This document shows positions 1 to 8,615 of a stretch of DNA of 64,000 bases, in pieces (positions within the stretch are counted from its first letter, which is position 1; each line of letters opens with the position of its first letter). Origin of the DNA: JBLWXV01 sp048267245 (GTDB lineage Bacteria > Bdellovibrionota > Bacteriovoracia > Bacteriovoracales > Bacteriovoracaceae); contig JBLWXV010000002.1 of the NCBI GenBank assembly GCA_048267245.1, positions 558,001 through 622,000 on the forward strand, in the 5' to 3' direction. The position numbers were made by a program, and so were the translations under genes. The notes below the pieces were generated by a model. The model saw only the letters and a program-made list of their open reading frames with translations. It ran no database searches and was not told the DNA's origin.

Positions 1-1074
1 AAAGAGGTGACGCTCTTTATGGAAGGGTGCACGTTTGTCGCTCACAATGTTTTCTTTGATTTTAACGTGCTAAAAAATGAGTACCGCGAGCTTGGCTACG
101 ACTTTAAGACCGATAAGCTCTGTACTGTTCGCTTGGCGAGGCAGCACTTTCCTGGGCATGCCTCCTATTCGCTTGGAAAGATTTGTGCTGATTTAGGTAT
201 CTCGATAGCTGATCGTCACCGGGCCAAAGGGGATGTTGATGCAACAGTTGAACTTTTTTCGATGATCTTAAAAAAGACTTCCAAGGCGGACTTAGAACAA
301 GCGTCTAAAACGAAGAGTAAGATTGCTCTTCCTCCTAAATTAGCAGAGGATACTCTCGAAAAGGCGCCAAGTGAGACAGGGGTTTACTATCTTAAGTCTG
401 AAGATGGAACTGTTCTCTATGTAGGAAAGAGTGTCGATATAAAGAAGCGCCTTGCCTCCCATTTTAGAGTGGACCTAGCGCGAAAGAAGGATGTTGAACT
501 TAAAAACCAAGTGGCAAAGATCGAGTATCAGCTGACTCACAATGAGTTTATGGCGCTCCTACTTGAGGCCCAGGAAATTAAAAGACTAAGACCTCAATTT
601 AATACTGCACTTAATAGAGTCAAGTTTCGCTACTGCCTCGATTTGAAAGAGGTAGATGGCTTCTTGGTTCCCTGTGTCTCAACTCGTGTGCATGAAAACT
701 GTGCTCGCCACTTTCGCTCGCGAAAGATCGTAACCGAGCAAATTATAAAGCTCTATAGAGAATCGTTTAGTCTCGATTTCGAGTCCCGAGGTTTTGAAGA
801 GGGGCTATTAAAATGGCAAAAGGTATTAGGGGCAGAAGTTTATAATCAAAAGATTGGGGCTTGGCTTAGTCGCTTTGATTATCCTGTTGAAGATGGTGAA
901 CTCCTCTATGAAAAGGCCTCCCAGCGCATGCTTCTTAAGATTAAGTCAGGCGAACTTCAATCAGTTACCGTTTTTACTGAAGAGGGTGAAGTTTTCTATA
1001 ATATTGAAGATGACCCTGATATTAAGCGAATGATTCTCGCGACTCTACTTACTCGGGGAGCGCGAGGAAATTGA
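1..1074 (+). CDS. DEDDh exonuclease fused to GIY-YIG nuclease (5' partial)
   Basis: The reading frame is open from base 1, so the gene begins upstream of the window. The visible N-terminal part is the second half of a DnaQ-like 3'-5' exonuclease: Exo II motif VAHNVFFDF and Exo III motif HRAKGDVDA. After a linker comes a UvrC/Cho-type GIY-YIG domain (GVYYL, then LYVGKSVDIKKRL). The remaining C-terminal region of about 170 residues has no motif I recognise. Proteins joining a DEDDh exonuclease to a GIY-YIG domain are known in several phyla and are thought to act in DNA repair, nicking and trimming damaged DNA in the cytoplasm. The first exonuclease motif lies outside the window. The 3' end overlaps the convergent esterase gene by 26 bases. 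The domain calls are firm; the repair role is inferred from the family. Confidence 0.85.
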   Translation, partial: KEVTLFMEGCTFVAHNVFFDFNVLKNEYRELGYDFKTDKLCTVRLARQHFPGHASYSLGKICADLGISIADRHRAKGDVDATVELFSMILKKTSKADLEQASKTKSKIALPPKLAEDTLEKAPSETGVYYLKSEDGTVLYVGKSVDIKKRLASHFRVDLARKKDVELKNQVAKIEYQLTHNEFMALLLEAQEIKRLRPQFNTALNRVKFRYCLDLKEVDGFLVPCVSTRVHENCARHFRSRKIVTEQIIKLYRESFSLDFESRGFEEGLLKWQKVLGAEVYNQKIGAWLSRFDYPVEDGELLYEKASQRMLLKIKSGELQSVTVFTEEGEVFYNIEDDPDIKRMILATLLTRGARGN

Positions 1075-1957
1075 GCGCCCTGGGAAGCTGGTCAATCCAA
1101 AAGCCAGAAGAGTGACCTCGGGTGTCCTGATTAACTTCAATAAAGCTCTTTTTGGACTTTTTCTTTAGAAGAATCTCCCAGCATTTTAGCGCTTGAGGGA
1201 ATTTGTCCTCATCTAAGGCAAAGTCACTTTGACTAATGGTGATAAAAATATTTGAGGGAAGATTATACGTCTCTCCTAGAATTTGAGAGCCGATATTATG
1301 GGCCATCATATAGGAATGTTCGAGCGGTTTAAAGACGTCAAAATCGCTGGGAGGAATTTCGCTTTCTACCGGGCGAAAGACCGGGGAGAGGGCGGCGACC
1401 TTCTTATAGCGAGCTGGGTATTTGCCACCGAGAGAGAGTGCGCCGTGGGCTCCCATACTAATTCCGAGAACTGTGTCTAGTTCGCCTTTGATTTCAAAGG
1501 ATTCTTTGATCTCTCTTGTGTGCTGGGGAAGTTCCTCACCTAGGAATTTATGCCAATCTCGCCCCTTGGCCCCAAGCCAATAATCCTGTCCAATAGAGTT
1601 TGAGTCTTCATGCAGAAATGTATCCTGAGGTGCGATAATGACTAGCTGCGGGTTCTCTTCCAAGAGGCGAGCTAGTTCAAGGTGCTCAAGCATACTGTCC
1701 TGGGCGCCTACTTCTCTGGCGTAGCCTCTTCCGTGAAGAAAGAGGGTGATTCGGGCCTTCTTTGTCTTATCAAAATTGCTCGAGAGATAGAGGAAAGTTG
1801 GAACTTCTACTTGCCCCAAAGCCTCTGAGGCTAGAAGGTAGTCAAAGCGCTTATAGGTGAGATGGGAGAATGATTCGGCGATCTCTTGAGAATAGGCCCC
1901 AAAGCTAAAGGTTAGCTGGATTATAAGGGCCATTAGGGGGGCGATAATAATTTTCAT
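1049..1957 (-). CDS. secreted alpha/beta-hydrolase esterase (esterase D-like)
   Basis: A 302-residue protein with a signal peptide (about residues 1-23) and a PF00756-like esterase fold. The oxyanion segment FLHGRG is at about 73-78, the nucleophile elbow GISMG at 165-169 (Ser167), a likely acid in SQSDF at about 242-246, and the catalytic His282 in GHSSGFW. It should hydrolyse ester bonds in the periplasm or outside the cell; the substrate cannot be told from sequence. It converges on, and overlaps by 26 bases, the end of the nuclease gene. It stands alone, with its promoter in the gap before the divergent secreted-protein gene. Family confident, substrate unknown. Confidence 0.8.
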   Translation of the reverse strand: MKIIIAPLMALIIQLTFSFGAYSQEIAESFSHLTYKRFDYLLASEALGQVEVPTFLYLSSNFDKTKKARITLFLHGRGYAREVGAQDSMLEHLELARLLEENPQLVIIAPQDTFLHEDSNSIGQDYWLGAKGRDWHKFLGEELPQHTREIKESFEIKGELDTVLGISMGAHGALSLGGKYPARYKKVAALSPVFRPVESEIPPSDFDVFKPLEHSYMMAHNIGSQILGETYNLPSNIFITISQSDFALDEDKFPQALKCWEILLKKKSKKSFIEVNQDTRGHSSGFWIDQLPRALNFLALPE

Positions 1958-1993
1958 GACCCATTTTAGCTTGCTAAATGAGGATAGAGGGAG

Positions 1994-2076
1994 TCGGTTA
2001 TAAAAATCTTTAGGGTGTCAAAACTTTTGACACTAAAGGCGCAAAAAGAACTCATTTAGTTAGTCTCCTTAACCGA
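1994..2076. promoter_or_regulatory. nested inverted repeats between divergent genes
   Basis: The 19-bp palindrome GTGTCAAAACTTTTGACAC lies at 2015-2033, flanked by further complementary bases (CTTTA before, TAAAG after, with a 2-base bulge). An outer pair, TCGGTTA at 1994-2000 and TAACCGA at 2070-2076, encloses it. The site lies between the esterase (leftward) and the 704-aa gene (rightward), where an operator would be expected. No U-run follows, so it is not a typical terminator. A regulatory role is inferred. Confidence 0.5.
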
Positions 2077-2085
2077 TGAGCAATC

Positions 2086-4200
2086 GTGAAATTGCTATTC
2101 ATCTTCTCATTTTTTATTCTGATTCTAACCGGCCTTGGCGCGCGCGCCAGTGAGGGTGCGCTCTTTGTTCAAATAGAGACGATTAAGAACGAAGTTAAGG
2201 TAAAGGGCTACTCAAAGGAAACCCACGAGAAACTTCAAGAACTCTATAAAACCCATAAAGATGAGCTGAAGAGTTACCAGGATCAGACACTCAAAAATGA
2301 ATTTGTTACCCTAATGAGGGCCTCACAATTGGTGCAGTCTCTAAAAGAGTGTGTGGACACCGGTCACGATGATATCAATGCCGGTATGGATGCTCTCTTT
2401 AACTCGATCCTGTCTGGTAGTTGCATTCATAAGGCCATGAGCGATAGCACCCTTCAAAATTTAATAAATGATACTGATCTGATCCTCGATGTCACTCAAG
2501 GTGGTGGGCCAATGGATGCCGAAAAGGTGCGAAAGGACCTTTTCGAGTCTTCTCTGCCAAGCCTAATGAATTCATTTAATCAGACCCGAAGTCTCTTTAA
2601 TGACACTGATGAAAAGTACATGAAGGGGGCAGATGAATTATTTGGCAGGCTTCCTAAAGATAAGCGCTCACTTGAGGGGCCTTCAAAGGCCAAGCAGTCA
2701 ACGGCCGAAGTTTCAGGTGAGATTCTGGGCCCCATTAAAGATCTATATACTGAGGCATATGGCGAGAAAGCAGATCTCGCTCTTTCAGACAATTGGAAGG
2801 ATGTTTATTCAAGTAAGGAGGGGCAGAGTACTCCTCATATCCACTCAAGTAGCGACTACACACCTGAGTCTTCGCGCCTCTCTCTAGAGCAGTGCTTGGC
2901 ACAGACCAAGCGAGTTAAGGAATTACAGGCCAAGGCGAGTGAGCGCTTTGAACAACTTCGGGGCTATAGTGCCGCTAAGAATCTCACTGGGCTGATTCCT
3001 GTTGATGATAGAATGAGTAGACCATACGATGGACTTGGATTTAGTAGTGAGCCTCAATGTGTTGCCCTAGACAAGGGGCCAGTTGGTGATCACAGTATGG
3101 ATCGCTACTCAAAACCTCTTGATGAAAAGACACTTCAGGATAGTGGTCAGCTTGAATCTCTCGCTTATTCTGGCAAAACGATTGTGATGACTTTAGGACA
3201 TCTCGGTGAAGACCCAAACCATGTCTATAAAACATTTCGCGATGAAAATCTTGGGACGCGAAGTATGCTTGGGGCCTACACTGAAAATGCTATTAAAGAG
3301 CGCCAGAATAAGGCCCTCGGTGGCATGCAAGATTTTATTAATCACATGGGACGCCGAGTATATGGAAGTGAAGCTGGGTCTACCGGCGAGCAATTACTTG
3401 AAGGTGCCGGTGATGTTGCTCAGAGTTTAACCAGTTTAGGCGAGAGTACAGAGGTTGATATAGCTCTGCTTCTCTTATCTAACCCCTCATCGGGAATGAG
3501 TTATCTCATCAACACACCCGGCGCTGTCGATTCCTTCTGTGATTCTTTTAAGGCACTTCGAAATCAAAATAACGTCAATCAGGCCATTGAAATTGCTTCA
3601 ATCCTCTCAATGTTTACTGGCGTAGGTGGGATGGTTGTTAAAGGCGGGGGGCTGATTGCAAAAGGGATTCGCGTTTCAAATGTGGCCATGGCAGGAGCAG
3701 ACACGCTCTCAGTGGTAGATACCATGACAAATGCTAGAGATATTGCCCTGGCCAATGCTTGCAGTGGCAATGATGCTCACTTGTGTGAAACCTATATGAA
3801 TAGTGACCGCAACTTTACTCTGGCAGTTGCGGGGTTGGCACTAAATGGAGGCGCCCTCTCTCTTGGCGCTGCTCGCAAATTGACCCAAACATTTAGAGGA
3901 GCGCTGGTTCTTAAGAATGGTGAGAATGCCCGCGGACTAATTACTGACTATGAAAAACTATCGGGGCTACTTTCAAACTCAAGCCCTTCAAGTCAGCGCG
4001 GATTATCCTCTCTCTTTAATCGCACTGATCTAAGTCAGGAGGATGCGGCAAGGCTCGTATCTCTTATTCAAAATAATGAGAATGTTGGAACACTTAAATT
4101 CTTAGAAGATTTTTCTAAATTAGATCGCAAAACTCAAGATGAGCTAGTTGCAAAAATTCTTAAAAAGAGTTCTGATGAAGGAGGCGTATGCACCTTCTAG
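2086..4200 (+). CDS. large secreted protein of unknown function
   Basis: A 704-residue protein beginning with a GTG and a clear signal peptide (about residues 1-22), so exported. I do not recognise the family. The first 400 residues are charged, polar and probably mostly helical. A glycine-rich hydrophobic stretch lies at about 500-600 (SMFTGVGGMVVKGGGL, then VAGLALNGGALSLGA), loosely like the membrane-active or hinge segments seen ahead of toxin domains in polymorphic secreted proteins. That resemblance is only an impression. The tail is helical and ends in Cys-Thr-Phe. The last 13 bases overlap the next gene, so the two are translationally coupled and probably work together. The Shine-Dalgarno sequence is weak; the start is chosen for the signal peptide. 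Confidence 0.65.
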   Translation: MKLLFIFSFFILILTGLGARASEGALFVQIETIKNEVKVKGYSKETHEKLQELYKTHKDELKSYQDQTLKNEFVTLMRASQLVQSLKECVDTGHDDINAGMDALFNSILSGSCIHKAMSDSTLQNLINDTDLILDVTQGGGPMDAEKVRKDLFESSLPSLMNSFNQTRSLFNDTDEKYMKGADELFGRLPKDKRSLEGPSKAKQSTAEVSGEILGPIKDLYTEAYGEKADLALSDNWKDVYSSKEGQSTPHIHSSSDYTPESSRLSLEQCLAQTKRVKELQAKASERFEQLRGYSAAKNLTGLIPVDDRMSRPYDGLGFSSEPQCVALDKGPVGDHSMDRYSKPLDEKTLQDSGQLESLAYSGKTIVMTLGHLGEDPNHVYKTFRDENLGTRSMLGAYTENAIKERQNKALGGMQDFINHMGRRVYGSEAGSTGEQLLEGAGDVAQSLTSLGESTEVDIALLLLSNPSSGMSYLINTPGAVDSFCDSFKALRNQNNVNQAIEIASILSMFTGVGGMVVKGGGLIAKGIRVSNVAMAGADTLSVVDTMTNARDIALANACSGNDAHLCETYMNSDRNFTLAVAGLALNGGALSLGAARKLTQTFRGALVLKNGENARGLITDYEKLSGLLSNSSPSSQRGLSSLFNRTDLSQEDAARLVSLIQNNENVGTLKFLEDFSKLDRKTQDELVAKILKKSSDEGGVCTF

Positions 4201-5741
4201 GGATCATTCTCATTTTTGCCTTCTCAGTAGAGAGCTTTGGATGTGCTGGGACAAATGCTTCACTCGACGATATTATCAATGACCCAGATATTAAGCGAAT
4301 GTTGGCCCAGCCCTTTAGGCTTCGCTCATCTGGAGCCGATGTAGATGAGGCAGTTGAAACCTTATCTAAGCAGGAGCTGCGCACTCAAAAAATTGCTGAT
4401 CTTCAAGAAGAACTGGCGAAGTTAGAAGCTAGTCGCAATTCAACCCCCGCCGAAGTAGCGCGCACAAGGCGTTTACTCGAAGATTTAAAGGCCGAAGAAG
4501 ATTTTGAAGAAATGCTCAAGCGTCCCTTAAAGCTTCGCAGCTCACGTGATGAGGGTGTAGATACTGATCTCCTAGATGAATTTGTTGCGCCCAAGCCTGA
4601 AGCGGAGATTGAGCCCGCCCCCGAGACTCCTTCAATTTTTAAAGTCGATGAGAGACCCATCACTGATGCTGAGCGGGCCGAATTTGAAAAGATACTGAGA
4701 AGACCTGTTAATACAAATCCCTATGACAATGCTCTCTCTCGCTTTCAAGATGCCAGTGAGCGCTATCCGGTTGATTCTAAGTATAGAGATCCGCTTACAG
4801 GAGAGCGCATTGATGTAGAAGTTGTGGGATTTAATCGCTCTACAGACGTCGCCGACTACGTCACCATTAAGTATCAAACGCCAGATGGTAGAACGGTGAC
4901 TAAGGAAGTTCGCGTTTCAAGTTTGACCTACGCTTCAAGAGGCTACGATTCTCCCTTAGACGATGCCGACACGATTGCAAGATCCCAAAGATTTGCAAGC
5001 AAGGACATCGAGGCAAGGGCCCAGGGCAGTGTTGATCGAATGGCCCAAGATGCCATGACCTCTACTGATCGCGAGGAATACCGCGCAATTCAAAAAAGGC
5101 TAGATTCAAGAGAGGCTTCATTTGATGAAATGATGAAGCTAATAGCTAGTCAGGACGATATCGTCTTAAAGTATTCGCCTTTAAGAGTACATGAAGTTGA
5201 AACGCTGACAGACAATTTAGATGGCCTTGAAAAGGGTATTGATCTAACTCTTACTCCCGGAGAGAAACGCGCTATTGCAGATATTCGTAAAATAGTAGAT
5301 TTGCGTGAAGGCAATGCGAGAGTGCTCGAAGATCAGGCCCTCTTTACTCGCGCTCAGGGCATCACTGAAGAGTCTGTTCTAAAATCGCGTTATCAAAACC
5401 GTAGACGTGCGGTCAATTCAGAGATTAAGTCGCTTACAGGCGAGGGCAAGGCCATACCCTTTGAAAAAAGAAATATTTGGAGTACGTCATCTCTTAGTCG
5501 CGACATCGGTGGACTTAAGGGAAGTTCTAAGATGAAGCAGCACTTAGACAGTATTGGCGAATTTATGAAGCGTGAGCAATTTCTAAGTAGTGATAGTCTT
5601 CGCGATGTTGAAAGCGCCATCCGCGATATCAGATGGCGCATAAAGTCTGATGGATTGAGCGTCCCCAATTCTGAGGATTTTCTTCGCTACTTAGAACTTA
5701 GAGCAGAAGACTACAAGCTCTCACTTGGCCCTCGAACTTAG
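4188..5741 (+). CDS. exported helical protein with internal repeats, unknown function
   Basis: A 517-residue protein coupled to the preceding gene (start inside its last codons). The N-terminus is hydrophobic up to Cys19 (SFGC), which could be a poor lipobox or a signal peptidase I site. Three imperfect repeats lie at about residues 35-48 (IKRMLAQPFRLRSS), 106-119 (FEEMLKRPLKLRSS) and 166-179 (FEKILRRPVNTNPY), separated by acidic and proline-rich linkers. The rest is highly charged and probably coiled coil. A smaller segment at about 190-250 (DPLTGERIDVEVVGF) may be a beta domain. No enzyme motif is visible. The gene ends in a 4-base overlap with the convergent lipase. Function unknown; export and partnership with the upstream protein are inferred. 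Confidence 0.65.
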   Translation: MHLLGIILIFAFSVESFGCAGTNASLDDIINDPDIKRMLAQPFRLRSSGADVDEAVETLSKQELRTQKIADLQEELAKLEASRNSTPAEVARTRRLLEDLKAEEDFEEMLKRPLKLRSSRDEGVDTDLLDEFVAPKPEAEIEPAPETPSIFKVDERPITDAERAEFEKILRRPVNTNPYDNALSRFQDASERYPVDSKYRDPLTGERIDVEVVGFNRSTDVADYVTIKYQTPDGRTVTKEVRVSSLTYASRGYDSPLDDADTIARSQRFASKDIEARAQGSVDRMAQDAMTSTDREEYRAIQKRLDSREASFDEMMKLIASQDDIVLKYSPLRVHEVETLTDNLDGLEKGIDLTLTPGEKRAIADIRKIVDLREGNARVLEDQALFTRAQGITEESVLKSRYQNRRRAVNSEIKSLTGEGKAIPFEKRNIWSTSSLSRDIGGLKGSSKMKQHLDSIGEFMKREQFLSSDSLRDVESAIRDIRWRIKSDGLSVPNSEDFLRYLELRAEDYKLSLGPRT

Positions 5742-6928
5742 TTGGCAAATTCCTCGAGCATAATGTTAAAAGCCTTTCCTCGGTAATAGTCATTTTCAAC
5801 CATTAACTCGTGAAAGGCCCCTTCTAGTAAATGAAGCTTACATGGCTTTTTAACCTTATCCATTCTCTGGCAGAAGTCGCGGTGTCCATCCAAGTCGGCC
5901 CTGATGTCTTGATCTCCAGTCACAACAACGATGGGGGTTGAGATATCTTTCAAATTGCGAAGCTGTCTCATGATTTGGTTATACTTAGTGGCCTGCCAGA
6001 TCCATCTCACAGATGGCCCACCAAGGGCAGCGCTCTCCCAGTTTTCGTAGGCATGGTAATTTCCCGTGCTTCTAGAGCCTTTAAATTCATTCCAGAGAAA
6101 GTCTCTCGCTTTAAACCTGGCAAGACTATGAGTGAGGTTGTGAGGATTCGGGTTTTCTGGATCCAAATTTCTCGCCTGAGGATTATAATCTGTCCAGTTG
6201 GGGTTAGCGTAGCTCTCACAAGTAAGACCAGCAATCTGGAGTCCACTTAGGCAGAGCAGGGAGGCTTGGAACCTCACTCCAGACTCACTTCTTTCGTCAT
6301 CGAGATTTACGCCCTTGAAATTAATTTTAAGCATAGGTCCAAAGAGTAGTGCTTTTTTAAAGAGACTTTGTGTTTTTACTCTTTGAAAGTAGCGAACTGC
6401 AATAGCACCCCCCATTGAGTTAGAGAGCAGGTAGAGCTTTTTTGAATCCGCTGCACTTGTGGGAGCGAGGACAACCTCGTTCACGAAGTCTTCAAAGTCA
6501 TCGACAAAATTTGTAAATTCTTCAACGTGTCCTTTGAAATGATTATCTAAGAAGCGAGGAGAGAGACCCTGACCTCTGTGATCAATAACATAGATGGGAG
6601 AGTAACCGCGTTCTATTAAGTCATAGGCGGTCTCCAAGTATTTCAAAGACGATTCTGTCCGCCCCGGAGAGACAACTGCACTTCCTTTATTACCTCTTAG
6701 GCACCCAAAGGTAGTATAGCGGACATTGTAAGGGTGATCGTTGTAGTCGTGTCTACTTTTAAAGCTCGATGTGCTCCAGCCATACTTTTTAAGATTGCTG
6801 GAGGTCGCATGCTCACATTTCACTTCATTATTCTGAAGGGCAAATACGGTTTTATCATAGGTCTGTGCTTCATCAAAGGCGTGAGAGTTGCTGACGCTAA
6901 AGAGCCCGAGAAGAAGTAAGAGCTTCAT
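5738..6928 (-). CDS. secreted lysophospholipase-like alpha/beta hydrolase
   Basis: The start is placed at the ATG whose complement is 6926-6928, because AGGAAG sits 8 bases upstream and the protein then opens with a signal peptide (MKLLLLLGLFSVSNSHA). This gives 396 residues. It has the DHRGQGLSPR motif typical of PldB/monoacylglycerol-lipase proteins, the nucleophile elbow NSMGG, an acid in VTGDQDIRAD and the catalytic His in GAFHELMVEND. It probably cleaves lysophospholipids or monoacylglycerols in the periplasm or outside the cell. A pair of GACATGTC palindromes lies 92-129 bases upstream. Family confident; exact lipid substrate unknown. Confidence 0.82.
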   Translation of the reverse strand: MKLLLLLGLFSVSNSHAFDEAQTYDKTVFALQNNEVKCEHATSSNLKKYGWSTSSFKSRHDYNDHPYNVRYTTFGCLRGNKGSAVVSPGRTESSLKYLETAYDLIERGYSPIYVIDHRGQGLSPRFLDNHFKGHVEEFTNFVDDFEDFVNEVVLAPTSAADSKKLYLLSNSMGGAIAVRYFQRVKTQSLFKKALLFGPMLKINFKGVNLDDERSESGVRFQASLLCLSGLQIAGLTCESYANPNWTDYNPQARNLDPENPNPHNLTHSLARFKARDFLWNEFKGSRSTGNYHAYENWESAALGGPSVRWIWQATKYNQIMRQLRNLKDISTPIVVVTGDQDIRADLDGHRDFCQRMDKVKKPCKLHLLEGAFHELMVENDYYRGKAFNIMLEEFAN

Positions 6929-7019
6929 AGTGCTTCCTTGGTAGTGTGGATGTTGGCGCACCCTAGCATTAGGAGACACTCAATTAAATAAATAGGGCCT
7001 ATTGCCGTTGTGATCTCCC

Positions 7020-7057
7020 GACATGTCCATTGGGAATTGAATCAGAGAAGACATGTC
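7020..7057. promoter_or_regulatory. paired GACATGTC palindromes upstream of lipase
   Basis: The 8-bp palindrome GACATGTC occurs at 7020-7027 and 7050-7057, 30 bases apart, about three helical turns. The same paired arrangement with a similar spacer (TTG..AA..TTGAAT) occurs at 61655-61693, upstream of another secreted protein gene. This suggests a shared operator, or possibly a small dispersed repeat. Confidence 0.45.
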
Positions 7058-7070
7058 CTTACGAGGGCCA

Positions 7071-7415
7071 CTATTGTTTGGGAAGGTCTCTGAAAATAAA
7101 GAAAACTGCCATGAAGAGACAAATACTAGCGTAGAGAAAGTTCTTTGTTAGAGGAACTTTCATATAGGTGATGCAGAAAATGGCAAAGACACTCATCGAG
7201 AGGACTTCTTGAATAACTTTTAACTGTTCGAGGCTAAAGTGGTTTACCCCTAATCGATTGGCGGGAACCTGAAAGATATATTCAAAGAAGGCGATGGCCC
7301 AGCTGACGAGGACTACAATCCACAAAGGTTTGTGAGACATACTTTTAAGGTGCCCGTACCAGGCTATGGTCATGAAAATATTTGAAATGAGAAGAAGTCC
7401 GATAGGTTTTAACAT
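7071..7415 (-). CDS. DMT-family inner membrane protein (DUF486)
   Basis: A 114-residue, strongly hydrophobic protein with about four membrane helices. It has the features of the DUF486 branch of the drug/metabolite transporter superfamily: an early NIFMTIAWYGHLK segment and a later FEYIFQVPANRLG segment. The transported substrate is unknown for the family. It lies alone on the minus strand between the kinase operon and the lipase. A perfect 12-bp palindrome (TCAGGGCCCTGA, 7417-7428) sits directly before its start codon and could affect translation or bind a regulator. Confidence 0.78.
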   Translation of the reverse strand: MLKPIGLLLISNIFMTIAWYGHLKSMSHKPLWIVVLVSWAIAFFEYIFQVPANRLGVNHFSLEQLKVIQEVLSMSVFAIFCITYMKVPLTKNFLYASICLFMAVFFIFRDLPKQ

Positions 7416-7416
7416 C

Positions 7417-7454
7417 TCAGGGCCCTGAAGGAATAATATTAATTATTATTCCTT
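7417..7454. other. adjacent palindrome and AT-rich stem-loop
   Basis: The 49-base gap between the kinase stop and the DUF486 start is almost wholly inverted repeats: TCAGGGCCCTGA (7417-7428) and an 11-bp stem AAGGAATAATA / TATTATTCCTT (7428-7438 and 7444-7454, 5-base loop). It is where a terminator for the kinase operon would be, but no U-run follows on the minus strand, so a terminator is only possible. Confidence 0.4.
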
Positions 7455-7464
7455 TTCAAGTGCC

Positions 7465-8601
7465 CTAGCAAGCTAGTTGTGAAGTAGATCTCTTCTTTGG
7501 AAACTTGATCATAAAGCAAGTGTTTGCAGAGGAGTTATCAATCCATATTTTGCCCGAGTGGTTTTCAATAATCTGGCAGATGGTTGATAGACCAAGACCT
7601 GTTCCCTTGCCTATATCCTTAGTGGTAAAGAAGGGGAGGAAGATTTTCTCTTGAATTTCTTTGGGGATCCCATTTCCAGAGTCGGTAAAAGAGACATAGA
7701 GGTAGTTTTGATCTTCGGAGAATTTAATCTCAATCCAAGGATTTTCCTGTTTTTGTATCTCGAAGATAGAATTGTTAAGAAGATTGATGAAAACTTGGGA
7801 TATAAGTACTCGAAGTAGGGGAACTTGAAGCTGGCATAGAGGGTTTTCATCATCTACTTTTAGACTAATATTATTGCCCCTAAAGAGATTGTTAAAAACA
7901 GGGACTAGGTCATCAAAAATCGTCTTTAAAGATGTGAGCTCAAAGTCATCTCCAGCAGGATTTCTTGAAAGATTTCTAATCCCGTCGATAAGATTAGTAA
8001 TTCTCTTTATTGTCGCTTCATTTTCTTTGATAATTTTGTCGCAAGCTTCAATATTAATAGTTTCTTTCTTTAGTTGCTTATTGAGAATGTAATTTCCCGA
8101 CTGGAGAATCATGAGGGGATTATTAATTTCATGAGCAATACTACTCGTTAATTGACCAAGAGAGGCTAGCCTTTCTTGATTAAATGAGAGTTCGCGCTGC
8201 TTATCCATCTCCTCTTGCTTGCGCTTCATATAATTCTCTCTGCTCTTTACTTGAGTGATGTCTAGAAATTGGATCATGACACTCTTATCCTCTTCACCAT
8301 TAATTGTGAGAGGAGTTACGCAGAGGTTGTAACTGAGCTTGGTTCTACCACTGGAGAGTTGAAAAGGGAGTGGGTTGAGTTTTTCTGAAAGAAGAGTGGA
8401 TCTGGCGTGTTTACTAGCTTGTTCAATCGCGTCTCGAAGTCTTGGGAATTGCTTGAGATCAAAAGCCTCTGCGAGAGGGGTGCCGGCCTTGAGTTTGGAG
8501 TTTTCCTCGAGTCTGGTTTCAAGCCAGCGGTTGCAAAACCCAATCCTTCCCGCCTTGTCTACAATAAGTATCCCAATATTGAGGGAATTAAGTAAGTACA
8601 C
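7465..8601 (-). CDS. PAS-domain sensor histidine kinase
   Basis: A 378-residue soluble kinase starting at a GTG with AGAGG 5 bases upstream. Domains: PAS (about 1-115, NIGILIVDKAGRIGFCN), a coiled linker, HisKA with phospho-acceptor His157 in the HEINNP motif, and a HATPase domain with an N-box (INLLNNSIFEI), G1 (FTDSGNGIP) and G2 (KGTGLGLS). No membrane segment is seen, so it senses a cytoplasmic signal or a partner. It is the last gene of an operon behind the CheC-like phosphatase (14-base gap) and a single-domain receiver, which probably form one signalling unit. No receiver is fused to it. Confidence 0.88.
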   Translation of the reverse strand: MYLLNSLNIGILIVDKAGRIGFCNRWLETRLEENSKLKAGTPLAEAFDLKQFPRLRDAIEQASKHARSTLLSEKLNPLPFQLSSGRTKLSYNLCVTPLTINGEEDKSVMIQFLDITQVKSRENYMKRKQEEMDKQRELSFNQERLASLGQLTSSIAHEINNPLMILQSGNYILNKQLKKETINIEACDKIIKENEATIKRITNLIDGIRNLSRNPAGDDFELTSLKTIFDDLVPVFNNLFRGNNISLKVDDENPLCQLQVPLLRVLISQVFINLLNNSIFEIQKQENPWIEIKFSEDQNYLYVSFTDSGNGIPKEIQEKIFLPFFTTKDIGKGTGLGLSTICQIIENHSGKIWIDNSSANTCFMIKFPKKRSTSQLAC

Positions 8602-8615
8602 GTTAACCTCTCATG

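Noticed and set aside
2086..4200. Polymorphic toxin call for the 704-aa protein.
   Set aside because: The glycine-rich hydrophobic segment is suggestive only; no nuclease, deaminase or other toxin motif is visible and there is no obvious immunity gene.
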